From: Lachnospiraceae bacterium
Lineage (GTDB): Bacteria > Bacillota > Clostridia > Lachnospirales > Lachnospiraceae
Assembly: GCA_022769625.1 (NCBI GenBank)
Contig: JALEJP010000037.1
Span: 1 to 41,680, forward strand
DNA: 41,680 bases
Reading direction: 5' to 3'
Made by a program: the position numbers and the translations under genes. The notes beneath the pieces are model-generated. The model saw only the letters and a program-made list of their open reading frames with translations. It ran no database searches and had not been told where the DNA came from. Within the stretch, counting starts at the first letter, position 1, and each line of letters opens with the position of its first letter. This document shows, one piece after another, positions 33,563 through 41,555 of the stretch.

Positions 33563-35713
33563 TTAGTTTTTTCTTTTGAGTTTTGTTCTCATAGCATACC
33601 ACAGAGCACCTGTCACACATACGGAAGAATAACCGCCTACCACAATACCTACCATCAGAGGTGCAGCAAATTCGCGGATGGAAGCAACACCCAGGATAAA
33701 GAGGACTGCAACGGTAACGAAAGTTGTCAGTGACGTGTAAATACTTCTTGTCAGTGTCTGTGTGATACTTAAGTTAACAACCTCTGCAACTGCTTCGTCG
33801 CTCTTCTTCTTTGTCGTGGAGAGATTCTCACGGATACGGTCAAAAATGACAATCGTGGCATTGATTGAGTAACCTACGATAGTCAGCATGCAGGCAATGA
33901 AGGTATTGCCCACGGAAATTCTGGAAACAGCATAAAATGCAAGAACAATCAATACATCGTGCATCAGGGCAAGCACTGCGCTGGCACCAAAACGGATATC
34001 CTTAAATCTCAGCCAGATGTACAACAGCATCAGAATGGCTGCCACAATAACGGCTACAAATGCATCTTTACGCATTTCGTTGCTGACTGTTGAGGAAATA
34101 CTCTCTGCTGTGATCGTCGTCTCATCCACACCAAAATTCTCAGCAAGCTTACTGTTCAGTTCATTTCTCTCATCCAGAGACAGTTCCCTTGTCTTGATGA
34201 TAACTTCATTGGAACCGGTAACCTTTGTGGCCTGGATATTGGCATCGCCTGTTACCTCCTGTACAACCGGTTTGACTTTCTCATCAATTTCTTCTATGGA
34301 GAAATCCTCATTAAATGCGACACTTGTGGAAGTACCGCCCATAAACTCCAGACTGTAATTCAGTGCTTTTCCGGTACTCTGATTAAAGATCAGCATGGAA
34401 ACCGGTCCTACAAGAATCAGAACGATGGAAACTGCAAAAAATACTTTTTTATGTCCAAGGAAATTAATCGTTTTTGTTTCTCTTGCTTTTCCATAGTATT
34501 TCTCATCCTTAAAGCCAAGTGCAAACAGTGCATTTGTCAGCAGTCTGGAAATAACCAGTGCTGAGAACATGGAAAGGATAATACTCATAGCCAGAGTGTA
34601 GGCAAATCCTTTTACAGAACCACTGCCCATCATACCAAGCACGATTGCTGCAATCAGAGTCGTGATATTACCATCCAGAATTGCTGACATTGCCTTTTTG
34701 AAACCGGTATCAATGGCACCCTTTACCGATCTTCCGGCAGCAATCTCCTCACGAATACGTGCATAAATGATAACGTTTGCATCCACAGCCATACCGATAC
34801 CAAGAATAATACCTGCAATACCCGGAAGGGTCAGAGTAATATCAAAGGCATTTAACATAACCAGCATCAGGGCGGTGTACAGAAGCAGGGAAATACTTGC
34901 AACCACACCTGGAAGCAGGTAAACAATCATCATGAAAATGCAGACAAGCACAAGACCGATGGCACCTGCTTTTAAGCTGGTGGAAATGGCTCTCTCACCA
35001 AGCTGTGCACCTACCACATTGGAACGCAGCTCCCTGAGTTCCAGAGAAAGGGAACCGATACGAATAGAAGAGGCAAGCTTTTCTGCCTCATCTGCACTTC
35101 CCATTCCTGTGATAACTGCGGAACCATCTGTAATCGCTGACTGAACCGTCGGTGCACTGATGATCTCACCATCGTATACAATGTAAATCGGATTGCCGAT
35201 ATTGTTTTCAGTAGCTTCTGCAAAGGCTGCGGCACCTTCACTGTCAAAAGAAAGCTGAACAACGTTTTCGTTGTTTTTCAGTTCGTCCTGCTGAACACCT
35301 GCTTCTGCAGATATAACCTGACTTCCGTCAACAACAACCGTACCGTCTTCCAGCTGAAACTCCAGAGAACCCGGCTTTCCAAGCTCTTCCAGAATCGCAT
35401 TTGCATCTGAAACACCAGGAATTTCGATATTGATCCGGTTATCACCTTCCTGATAAACCTGTGCTTCTGTGCTGTAATCTTCTACACGCTGCTGCAGCTT
35501 GTAGATGGTATCGCTCATATCCTCAGCGGACGGAGCGGTGTCTCCCACTGCCTCATAAGTGATGCTGACACCACCGGACAGGTCCAGACCAAGTGTAATG
35601 TTTTTTGCAGCTCCCGTTCCGGTAGGTCCGAATCCGATGGCTGCGGTGTAGACTAAAAGCCCCAAAAACAGGGCAATCGCGACAACTACACCAATCGCTT
35701 TGTTCTTCTTCAT
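33563..35713 (-). CDS. secDF: Fused protein translocase subunit SecDF
   Basis: A proton-driven accessory of the Sec translocon, here SecD and SecF in one 716-residue chain. The N-terminal helix is followed by LGLDLSGGVSITYE (SecD P1 start), a SecD membrane block (about 240-400, with GMAVDANVIIYARIREE), then the SecF half with YSLEFMGGTSTSV (about 455) and its membrane block (about 555-710, with VGYSINATIVIFDRIREN). AAGGAG of its ribosome binding site lies inside the end of scfB, and the two genes are 2 bp apart, so translation is coupled. Confidence 0.96.
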   Translation of the reverse strand: MKKNKAIGVVVAIALFLGLLVYTAAIGFGPTGTGAAKNITLGLDLSGGVSITYEAVGDTAPSAEDMSDTIYKLQQRVEDYSTEAQVYQEGDNRINIEIPGVSDANAILEELGKPGSLEFQLEDGTVVVDGSQVISAEAGVQQDELKNNENVVQLSFDSEGAAAFAEATENNIGNPIYIVYDGEIISAPTVQSAITDGSAVITGMGSADEAEKLASSIRIGSLSLELRELRSNVVGAQLGERAISTSLKAGAIGLVLVCIFMMIVYLLPGVVASISLLLYTALMLVMLNAFDITLTLPGIAGIILGIGMAVDANVIIYARIREEIAAGRSVKGAIDTGFKKAMSAILDGNITTLIAAIVLGMMGSGSVKGFAYTLAMSIILSMFSALVISRLLTNALFALGFKDEKYYGKARETKTINFLGHKKVFFAVSIVLILVGPVSMLIFNQSTGKALNYSLEFMGGTSTSVAFNEDFSIEEIDEKVKPVVQEVTGDANIQATKVTGSNEVIIKTRELSLDERNELNSKLAENFGVDETTITAESISSTVSNEMRKDAFVAVIVAAILMLLYIWLRFKDIRFGASAVLALMHDVLIVLAFYAVSRISVGNTFIACMLTIVGYSINATIVIFDRIRENLSTTKKKSDEAVAEVVNLSITQTLTRSIYTSLTTFVTVAVLFILGVASIREFAAPLMVGIVVGGYSSVCVTGALWYAMRTKLKRKN

Positions 35714-35715
35714 TG

Positions 35716-37086
35716 CTAATTCTCCTTTTCCTCAGCAGCAAGTGCTGCCTTTATCATAATTGCACATTCAATGCGCTTGCGCTGTAATTCACATCCAATA
35801 TCGTAAGCGTCGTTGATGGACTTGTGAAAATTCCAGGAGTTTGCCGCACAGCCCCCGCTGCAGTAGAATTTTGCAAAACAGTTTTTGCATTTTTCTTTTG
35901 CATAGACATTGCAGTTTTTAAATTTCTCCTGAATCTTCGGTGCTTTGATGCCCTCATTCACATTGCCCATCAGGAACTGTTCTTCCCCGACGAACTGATG
36001 ACATGGATAGAAATCACCCCACGGCGTGACAGCAAGATACTCCGTTCCGGAGCCGCATCCGGAAAGACGTTTATAAACGCATGGTCCTCCTGTCAGGTCT
36101 ATCATAAAATGGAAGAAATTGAATCCCCTTCCTTCCTTATGACGCAAAATCATTTCCTTTGCCAGTCTGTCATATTCTGCGCAGATGGCAGGGATATCTT
36201 CTTCTCTCAGCGCATATTCCTCCTCCGGCTGCGCAACCACCGGCTCAACGGAAATCTGCTGAAATCCGAGATCTGCCAGATGCAGCACATCAGATGCGAA
36301 GTCCAGATTATGTCTGGTAAAGGTACCTCTTACATAATATTTATCCTGATGTCTGCTCTCGGCAAATTTAAGAAACTTCGGAAGGATCAGATCATAACTG
36401 CCCTTTCCTTTTCGGAACGGACGCATATAATCGTGAACTTCTTTCCTTCCGTCGATACTGAGTACTACATTTGCCATCTCACGGTTGCAGAACTCCATGA
36501 TTTCTTCGTTGAGAAGTACACCGTTTGTAGTCAGTGTAAAACGGAAGTTTTTATTATACTTTTTCTCCTGTTCACGCCCATATTTTACCAGATCTTTTAC
36601 GACCTGCCAGTTCATAAGCGGTTCCCCGCCAAAGAAATCCACTTCCAGATTTCTCCTGCTTCCGGAATTCGCAATCAGAAAATCCAGTGCCTTTTTCCCG
36701 ACTTCAAAGCTCATCAGGGCACGTCTTCCATGATACTCGCCTTCCTCTGCAAAACAATATCTGCAGGCCAGATTGCAGTCATGGGCGATATGCAGGCACA
36801 GTGCTTTTACCACGACGGGACGGTTTTTGAATGCATCAATGGCATTTTCATAGATATCTTCCGTAAACAGGGTACCTGCTTTCTCAAGCTGGGTACACTC
36901 ATCCACCGCTTCCCGTATATCAGCTTCCACGTAGTGATCTTTCAGAGCAAGTACAATGTCTTCTGTCCTCTCCTTTTTTTCCAGATATGGCAGTACGTCA
37001 TATACCACGTCATCCACGATATGTACGGATCCGCTGTTTACATCCATGACAATGTTAAAACCGTTACTTTTGTATTGATGGATCAC
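35716..37086 (-). CDS. scfB: Thioether cross-link-forming SCIFF peptide maturase (radical SAM/SPASM)
   Basis: A 456-residue radical SAM enzyme that installs thioether (sactionine/ranthipeptide-type) links in the SCIFF peptide encoded just upstream. It has an N-terminal peptide-binding-like domain (1-85), the 4Fe-4S motif CNLACRYCF (Cys at CxxxCxxC, about 104-111), the FFGGEPLMNW motif, and a C-terminal SPASM region with many Cys (GCGSGTEYLAVTPWGDFYPCHQFVGEE, CKNCFAKFYCSGGCA). The start is GTG 37086, 7 nt after AGGGGA. It is immediately followed by secDF, the known clostridial SCIFF neighbourhood. Confidence 0.97.
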   Translation of the reverse strand: MIHQYKSNGFNIVMDVNSGSVHIVDDVVYDVLPYLEKKERTEDIVLALKDHYVEADIREAVDECTQLEKAGTLFTEDIYENAIDAFKNRPVVVKALCLHIAHDCNLACRYCFAEEGEYHGRRALMSFEVGKKALDFLIANSGSRRNLEVDFFGGEPLMNWQVVKDLVKYGREQEKKYNKNFRFTLTTNGVLLNEEIMEFCNREMANVVLSIDGRKEVHDYMRPFRKGKGSYDLILPKFLKFAESRHQDKYYVRGTFTRHNLDFASDVLHLADLGFQQISVEPVVAQPEEEYALREEDIPAICAEYDRLAKEMILRHKEGRGFNFFHFMIDLTGGPCVYKRLSGCGSGTEYLAVTPWGDFYPCHQFVGEEQFLMGNVNEGIKAPKIQEKFKNCNVYAKEKCKNCFAKFYCSGGCAANSWNFHKSINDAYDIGCELQRKRIECAIMIKAALAAEEKEN

Positions 37087-37117
37087 CTGTAATCCCCTTT
37101 CAACTCAACAAGCACTA

Positions 37118-37147
37118 ATAAGCAGCGAGCAGATGCCCGCTGCTTAT
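37118..37147 (-). terminator. Intra-operon hairpin between scfA and scfB
   Basis: ATAAGCAGCG (37118-37127) pairs with CGCTGCTTAT (37138-37147), 10 bp, loop of 10 nt. On the minus strand only TTAGTGCTTGTT follows, so it is probably a leaky terminator or 3'-end stabiliser that lets the precursor be made in excess over its maturase. Confidence 0.6.
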
Positions 37148-37162
37148 CTGATTACCTGTTTC

Positions 37163-37306
37163 TTATTTATTGCTTTCACAGCTCTGATTTCCTACTGTAC
37201 AGGATGTCTTGCATGCAGACTGACAGGATGTCTGACACTCGCCGCAACCACCTTTTTTTACAGTGTTCTGCAGACTTCTGGTATTTAATGTCTGGATATG
37301 TTTCAT
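37163..37306 (-). CDS. scfA: SCIFF ranthipeptide precursor (six cysteines in forty-five)
   Basis: A 47-residue peptide from ATG 37306, with AGGAGG 8 nt upstream. The N-terminal leader MKHIQTLNTRSLQ is followed by a core with exactly six cysteines at positions 21, 24, 28, 32, 36 and 43 (starting CGECQTSC). This is the hallmark of SCIFF, a near-universal Clostridia ribosomal peptide whose cysteines are thioether-linked to nearby residues by ScfB. Its biological role is unsettled; quorum-like signalling has been proposed for related ranthipeptides. It is short enough to be missed by length-filtered gene calling. Confidence 0.96.
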   Translation of the reverse strand: MKHIQTLNTRSLQNTVKKGGCGECQTSCQSACKTSCTVGNQSCESNK

Positions 37307-37350
37307 GGTTTCGCCTCCTTATGTTTCGCTTTCGCGGAAAATTCATATTG

Positions 37351-37361
37351 ATTATAGCATA
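37351..37361 (-). promoter_or_regulatory. Extended -10 promoter of scfA
   Basis: Minus-strand TATGCTATAAT (37361-37351), with the TGn extension and a poor -35 (TTTTAC at 17 bp). It gives a leader of about 35-40 nt before the SCIFF ribosome binding site. Confidence 0.6.
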
Positions 37362-37416
37362 ATGTTTCCAATAGTAAAAGTATTTTTTTAACAATTACAC
37401 AACTTTTTCACAAATT

Positions 37417-37427
37417 TATGCTATACT
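37417..37427 (+). promoter_or_regulatory. Extended -10 promoter of the foldase lipoprotein gene
   Basis: Plus-strand TATGCTATACT, almost the same string as the divergent scfA -10 box about 55 bp away. The -35 is poor here too. The leader would be about 85 nt. Confidence 0.55.
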
Positions 37428-37520
37428 GGGCAAAGATCGGGATGTATCCATCATATTCTGACCGATGTCGATGCCCCGGGTCACAAAGACAAAAGAATTT
37501 ATGGAAAGGACATTAACATT

Positions 37521-38627
37521 ATGAAAAAGAGACTTGCAGCAGTGCTGACCGCAGCACTTACTATTTCAGTTCTTGCAGGCTGTTCCTCAGGTTCTGCTAC
37601 CACTTACGGGAAATACATAAAGCTTGGAGAGTATAAGGGTCTGAAAGTAAATCAGATCAAAACAGAAGTTACCGACGATGACGTAGAATCCGAAATCGAA
37701 TATGCCCTGGAAGAAAATGCCGAATATACTGAAGTTGACCGGGGTGCACAGGATGGAGATCAGGTAAACATTGATTTCACCGGTACGATTGACGGAGAAG
37801 AATTCGACAACAGTTCCGATACGGATTACGATCTTGTAATCGGTTCCGAAGATTTTCAGCCGGAATTCGAAGAACAGCTCATCGGTGTCAAAGCCGGTGA
37901 CACGGTAACATTCACCATCACGCTTTCGGAAGATTATGAGGACGAGCATGCCGGAGAAGACGCAGATTTTGAGGTAACCGTCAATTCCGTACAGGAAATC
38001 AATATTCCGGAACTGACCGATGAGTACTGCAAAGAATATACCGATTACGAAACCGTGGAAGACTACCGTGCCGGCATAAAAGCAGAACTGGAAAGTTATT
38101 ACGAAGACGACAGCGATTATACTGCAGGCAGTGATGCTCTCAGCCAGGTGATCGAAGCTTCCGAATTCTCCGGTTACCCTCAGGAACTGTATGATCAGTG
38201 TAAAGCTGAGTACGATGCAAACAACGAGGCTATGGCCGAAATGTTTGGACTGGAAGTGGAAGATATCGCAGGCACAGAAGAAGACATAAAAGAAGCAGTG
38301 GAGGAAATGGTTTATTCCGAAATGGTAGTATCCGAAATTGCAGAAAAAGAAAAAATCACCGTTTCTGATGATGAATATACGGAATATGTAAATTCTGTTT
38401 ATGCAGAGTATGGTTACGATTCTGTGGAAGATTACGAAGCAGATTACACCAAAGACGAAACATTAAGCAGTATCCTCTATGATAAGGTCATAGATTTCCT
38501 TCTGGAAAATGCCGAGATTACCGAAGTTTCCGAAGATGAATACTACGATGCAGAATATGAGGATGAAAGTGATATGGAAGATCTGGACTGGGAGGACGAG
38601 ACGGATACGGAAGATTTCACAGAATAA
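37521..38627 (+). CDS. Trigger-factor-like FKBP-type foldase lipoprotein
   Basis: A 368-residue lipoprotein: signal peptide with lipobox LAGC (Cys21), an FKBP-type peptidyl-prolyl isomerase domain (about 70-160, with GDQVNIDFTGTIDGEEFD and LIGVKAGDTVTF), and a trigger-factor C-terminal helical chaperone domain (about 170-335). The ribosome-binding N-domain of trigger factor is absent, as expected for a protein outside the membrane. The C-terminal tail (335-368) is extremely acidic (Asp/Glu/Tyr). It probably folds secreted proteins, a functional analogue of PrsA. AAAGGA lies about 10 nt before ATG 37521. Translationally joined to the next gene. Confidence 0.9.
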   Translation: MKKRLAAVLTAALTISVLAGCSSGSATTYGKYIKLGEYKGLKVNQIKTEVTDDDVESEIEYALEENAEYTEVDRGAQDGDQVNIDFTGTIDGEEFDNSSDTDYDLVIGSEDFQPEFEEQLIGVKAGDTVTFTITLSEDYEDEHAGEDADFEVTVNSVQEINIPELTDEYCKEYTDYETVEDYRAGIKAELESYYEDDSDYTAGSDALSQVIEASEFSGYPQELYDQCKAEYDANNEAMAEMFGLEVEDIAGTEEDIKEAVEEMVYSEMVVSEIAEKEKITVSDDEYTEYVNSVYAEYGYDSVEDYEADYTKDETLSSILYDKVIDFLLENAEITEVSEDEYYDAEYEDESDMEDLDWEDETDTEDFTE

Positions 38628-39062
38628 ATGAAAGTGAAATCCAGATCTGACCGTCCAGATAACAGACCTCAGAACAGAAAAAAAATCTGCCTTGTATGTG
38701 CGGTGGCGCTGCTTTTTGCAGCGTCCGCAGCGGCAGCGATTCTTTTATCTCTTCATTCCAGAGCAGGCGATACCGCTCTTGTCTATCAGGATGGAGAAAT
38801 GATTAAAAAAATTGATTTGTCTTCTGTTTCTCAGGATTACACCTTTGATGTAAAAACTGCAGACGGCGGATACAATACTATTCGTGTCACAAAAGGAGCA
38901 ATCGGTGTCATAGATGCCAATTGTCCGGACAAGATCTGTGAGAAAATGGGAATGGTATCGAAAACCAATCATCCGATCAGCTGTCTTCCTCATAAACTTG
39001 TGATACAGATTCAGAAAACCGGCAACGATACATCTGATGATATAGATGCCGTCATCCAATAA
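38628..39062 (+). CDS. NusG-domain-II-containing membrane-anchored protein
   Basis: A 144-residue protein with a basic N-terminus, one membrane helix (about 20-42) and an extracytoplasmic NusG_II domain (about 50-130, with VYQDGEMIKKIDL, TIRVTKGAIGVIDANCPDKICEKMG and ISCLPHKLVIQI). Three Cys residues in the domain (CPDKIC, SCLPH) are a family feature. ATG 38628 directly abuts the preceding TAA with no good ribosome binding site, indicating stop-start coupling to the foldase. Function unknown; the family often accompanies export or heptaprenyl-synthesis genes. Confidence 0.9.
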   Translation: MKVKSRSDRPDNRPQNRKKICLVCAVALLFAASAAAAILLSLHSRAGDTALVYQDGEMIKKIDLSSVSQDYTFDVKTADGGYNTIRVTKGAIGVIDANCPDKICEKMGMVSKTNHPISCLPHKLVIQIQKTGNDTSDDIDAVIQ

Positions 39063-39103
39063 ATCTCCGAAACACAGAAAGCTATTCTGCAGAATGAATG
39101 TTC

Positions 39104-39143
39104 AAAAATAAAACGCCCGATTCCAACCGGACGTTTTATTTTT
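39104..39143. terminator. Bidirectional terminator
   Basis: AAAAATAAAACG (39104-39115) pairs with CGTTTTATTTTT (39132-39143), with CCG/CGG inside and one mismatch. A- and T-tracts flank it, so it ends both the foldase operon and the convergent EF-G paralogue. Confidence 0.9.
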
Positions 39144-39185
39144 ATTCTTTTCTATACAAAACTGTATTACAAATTTGATGAGTGA

Positions 39186-41261
39186 TTACTCCTCTTCTGC
39201 TCTTGCTGCAATTTCTTTTTCCATGATATCCTTTGGCGCCTGTTCATAACGTGCAAATTCGTATGCAAAATCACCGTTTCCTCCGGTCATGGAGCGAAGA
39301 GTTGTACAATATCCGTAAAGCTCCATCATTGGAATATCAGCTTCGACAATCTGATTTCCTTTGTGATCCGGATTCATGCCAAGTACACGGCCGCGGCGTT
39401 TATTCAGATCTCCCATGACATCGCCTGTGAATTTATCCGGAACCGTAACCTTTAAAGAAGCAATCGGCTCAAGCAGTACAGGAGATGCTTCCATAAAGCC
39501 TTTCTTAAATGCCTGAATAGCAGCTGTCTTAAATGCCATCTCAGAAGAATCTACCGGATGATAAGAACCATCATACAGAACGGCTTTTACACCCACTACC
39601 GGATAACCTGCCAGAGGACCTTTCAGAACAGATTCCTGGATACCCTTTTCGACTGCCGGGAAATAGTTCTTCGGAACTGCTCCGCCAACAACCTCCTGTG
39701 AGAACTCATACGCGGTCTCAAGTTCTCCCAACGGCTCAAAGCGCATCTTTACATGACCATACTGTCCATGACCGCCGGACTGTTTTTTATACTTGGATTC
39801 AACATCTGCATTTTTCCGGATTGTCTCACGAAATGCCACTCTTGGTTTTTCGAGTTCGATCTCGATCCTGTATTTTGTCAGCAGCTTACTCTGGATAATA
39901 TCAATATGCTGATCACCCATACCATAAATCAGAGTCTGACGGTTCTCGGAATCATTTACCACACGCATAGTCAGATCCTCATGGGAAATTTTCTGAAGAG
40001 CCTGTGAGATCTTATCTTCATCTCCTTTGTTTTTCGCACGATATCTCTTATATGTATATGGAGTAGAGACATCAATCTTACCATAGCGGATCGGGGTGGC
40101 TTTCGTGGAAAGTGTATCACCCGTCCGTGCTTTGTCAAGCTTTGCGATTGCGCCAATATCACCTGCATGCAGTTCCGGAACCTCGATTGGCTTGCTTCCT
40201 TCGAATACGTATAATTTATTCAGTTTCTGCTCTGCATCTTTGTCAATATTAAACACGGTATCATCATTCTTAATAACACCGGATTTCACTTTGATCATGG
40301 AATATTTACCGATGAACGGATCCACGATGGTCTTAAATACCTGTGCGGATTTCGCTTTTGCAAAATCATAGTTAGCCTCAAAGATTTCGTTTGTTTTTGT
40401 ATTAATACCTGCCACATTGCGTTTGTCAGGACTTGGGAAATACTGTACGATATCGTCCAGCAGATTTGAAACACCGCGCAGCTGAATCGGAGAACCCATA
40501 GCAACCGGAACAATATCGCAGCCGGAAACGTTCTGTGTCAGCGCCATCATGATTTCATGATCTGAGAACTCTTCCCCTGCAAAGTAGCGATCCATAAATT
40601 CTTCACTTGTCTCAGCAACTGCTTCCAGCAGTGTCTCTCTATATTTTTCAAGATATTCGTCCAGATATTCCGGAATCGGGCATTCCTGTTTCTGGCCTTT
40701 ATCAAGCCATTTTCTTCCGGCTTTCTTTACTACGTTCACATATCCTGTAAATTTCTCATTTTCACGAATCGGGAAATGGATGGGTGCAATCTTCTTTCCG
40801 AACTGCTCGGTCAACTCTTCTGTAACCTTGCGGAAGCTTGCATTGTCAAAATCCATATTTGAAATAAAAATCATTCTTGGAAGGCTGTATTTCTCACACA
40901 GAGCCCATGCCTTCAAAGTACCTACTTCCACACCGTTTTTTCCGTTCACTACAATAACAGCTGCATCTGCTGCTGCGGCTGCTTCTTCTGCCTCGCCGAC
41001 AAAATCAAAATATCCCGGTGTATCCAGTACATTTACCTTAACATCTCCCCATGCAATCGGTACCATGGTAGTGCTGATGGAAAATTTTCTCTTTATCTCC
41101 TCTTTATCAAAATCACTGATGGTATTACCATCCGTCACATTCCCCAGTCTGCTGGTAATACCTCCAAGATATGCCATTGCTTCGACCAGACTGGTTTTTC
41201 CCGAGCCGCCGTGTCCAAGGAGCACGACATTACGAATTCTGTCAGTTGTGTAAACTTTCAT
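39186..41261 (-). CDS. Elongation factor G paralogue with altered GTPase motifs
   Basis: A 691-residue EF-G-type protein with all five domains, including domain IV with SGGHGQYGHVKMRFEP and the C-terminal DLNKRRGRVLGM. Its G domain departs from classical EF-G: P-loop GHGGSGKTS (16-24) instead of AHIDAGKTT; G3 DTPGYFDF with Tyr84 where the GTPase-activating His normally is; and G4 SNMD (134-137) instead of NKMD. It is therefore an EF-G2-like paralogue rather than the str-operon factor, and is not next to rpsL, rpsG or tuf. ATG 41261 follows GGAGG by 8 nt. Single-gene unit with its own promoter and terminator. Confidence 0.92.
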   Translation of the reverse strand: MKVYTTDRIRNVVLLGHGGSGKTSLVEAMAYLGGITSRLGNVTDGNTISDFDKEEIKRKFSISTTMVPIAWGDVKVNVLDTPGYFDFVGEAEEAAAAADAAVIVVNGKNGVEVGTLKAWALCEKYSLPRMIFISNMDFDNASFRKVTEELTEQFGKKIAPIHFPIRENEKFTGYVNVVKKAGRKWLDKGQKQECPIPEYLDEYLEKYRETLLEAVAETSEEFMDRYFAGEEFSDHEIMMALTQNVSGCDIVPVAMGSPIQLRGVSNLLDDIVQYFPSPDKRNVAGINTKTNEIFEANYDFAKAKSAQVFKTIVDPFIGKYSMIKVKSGVIKNDDTVFNIDKDAEQKLNKLYVFEGSKPIEVPELHAGDIGAIAKLDKARTGDTLSTKATPIRYGKIDVSTPYTYKRYRAKNKGDEDKISQALQKISHEDLTMRVVNDSENRQTLIYGMGDQHIDIIQSKLLTKYRIEIELEKPRVAFRETIRKNADVESKYKKQSGGHGQYGHVKMRFEPLGELETAYEFSQEVVGGAVPKNYFPAVEKGIQESVLKGPLAGYPVVGVKAVLYDGSYHPVDSSEMAFKTAAIQAFKKGFMEASPVLLEPIASLKVTVPDKFTGDVMGDLNKRRGRVLGMNPDHKGNQIVEADIPMMELYGYCTTLRSMTGGNGDFAYEFARYEQAPKDIMEKEIAARAEEE

Positions 41262-41318
41262 GCTGTTATCCTCCAATACTAGTTATTCTTGAACAGAATC
41301 AAGTTGTCTATAGGATAT

Positions 41319-41347
41319 ATTCTACTAAAAATATTGCAATATTTCAA
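41319..41347 (-). promoter_or_regulatory. Predicted promoter of the EF-G paralogue
   Basis: TTGAAA (41347-41342), 17 bp, TAGAAT (41324-41319) on the minus strand. The leader is about 50 nt. Confidence 0.65.
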
Positions 41348-41475
41348 CCTTTTTATTCAATGTAAACAAGGTTTTCCGGGTATTTTTTTATCATCATCCG
41401 TCATAAAGTCTCTGTATGCGATAGATAACAGCAAATCACAGTATAACCTGTATAAATCTGAGTGGGCTGCTGTCA

Positions 41476-41511
41476 AAAAATGACCGCACACCCAAGGCGA
41501 CGGTCATTTTT
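41476..41511 (-). terminator. Terminator of the aldehyde dehydrogenase gene
   Basis: AAAAATGACCG (41476-41486) pairs with CGGTCATTTTT (41501-41511). On the minus strand a six-T run follows the stem. It lies 44 bp after the stop of the gene entering from the right edge. Confidence 0.85.
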
Positions 41512-41555
41512 CTTAGTTACATGGAAAATCCCTTCGTATAATAAAATGTCTGGAA

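Noticed and set aside
35824-37092. 422-codon open frame antisense to scfB
   Set aside because: It is a shadow of the real radical SAM gene; no ribosome binding site, and the protein has no family features.
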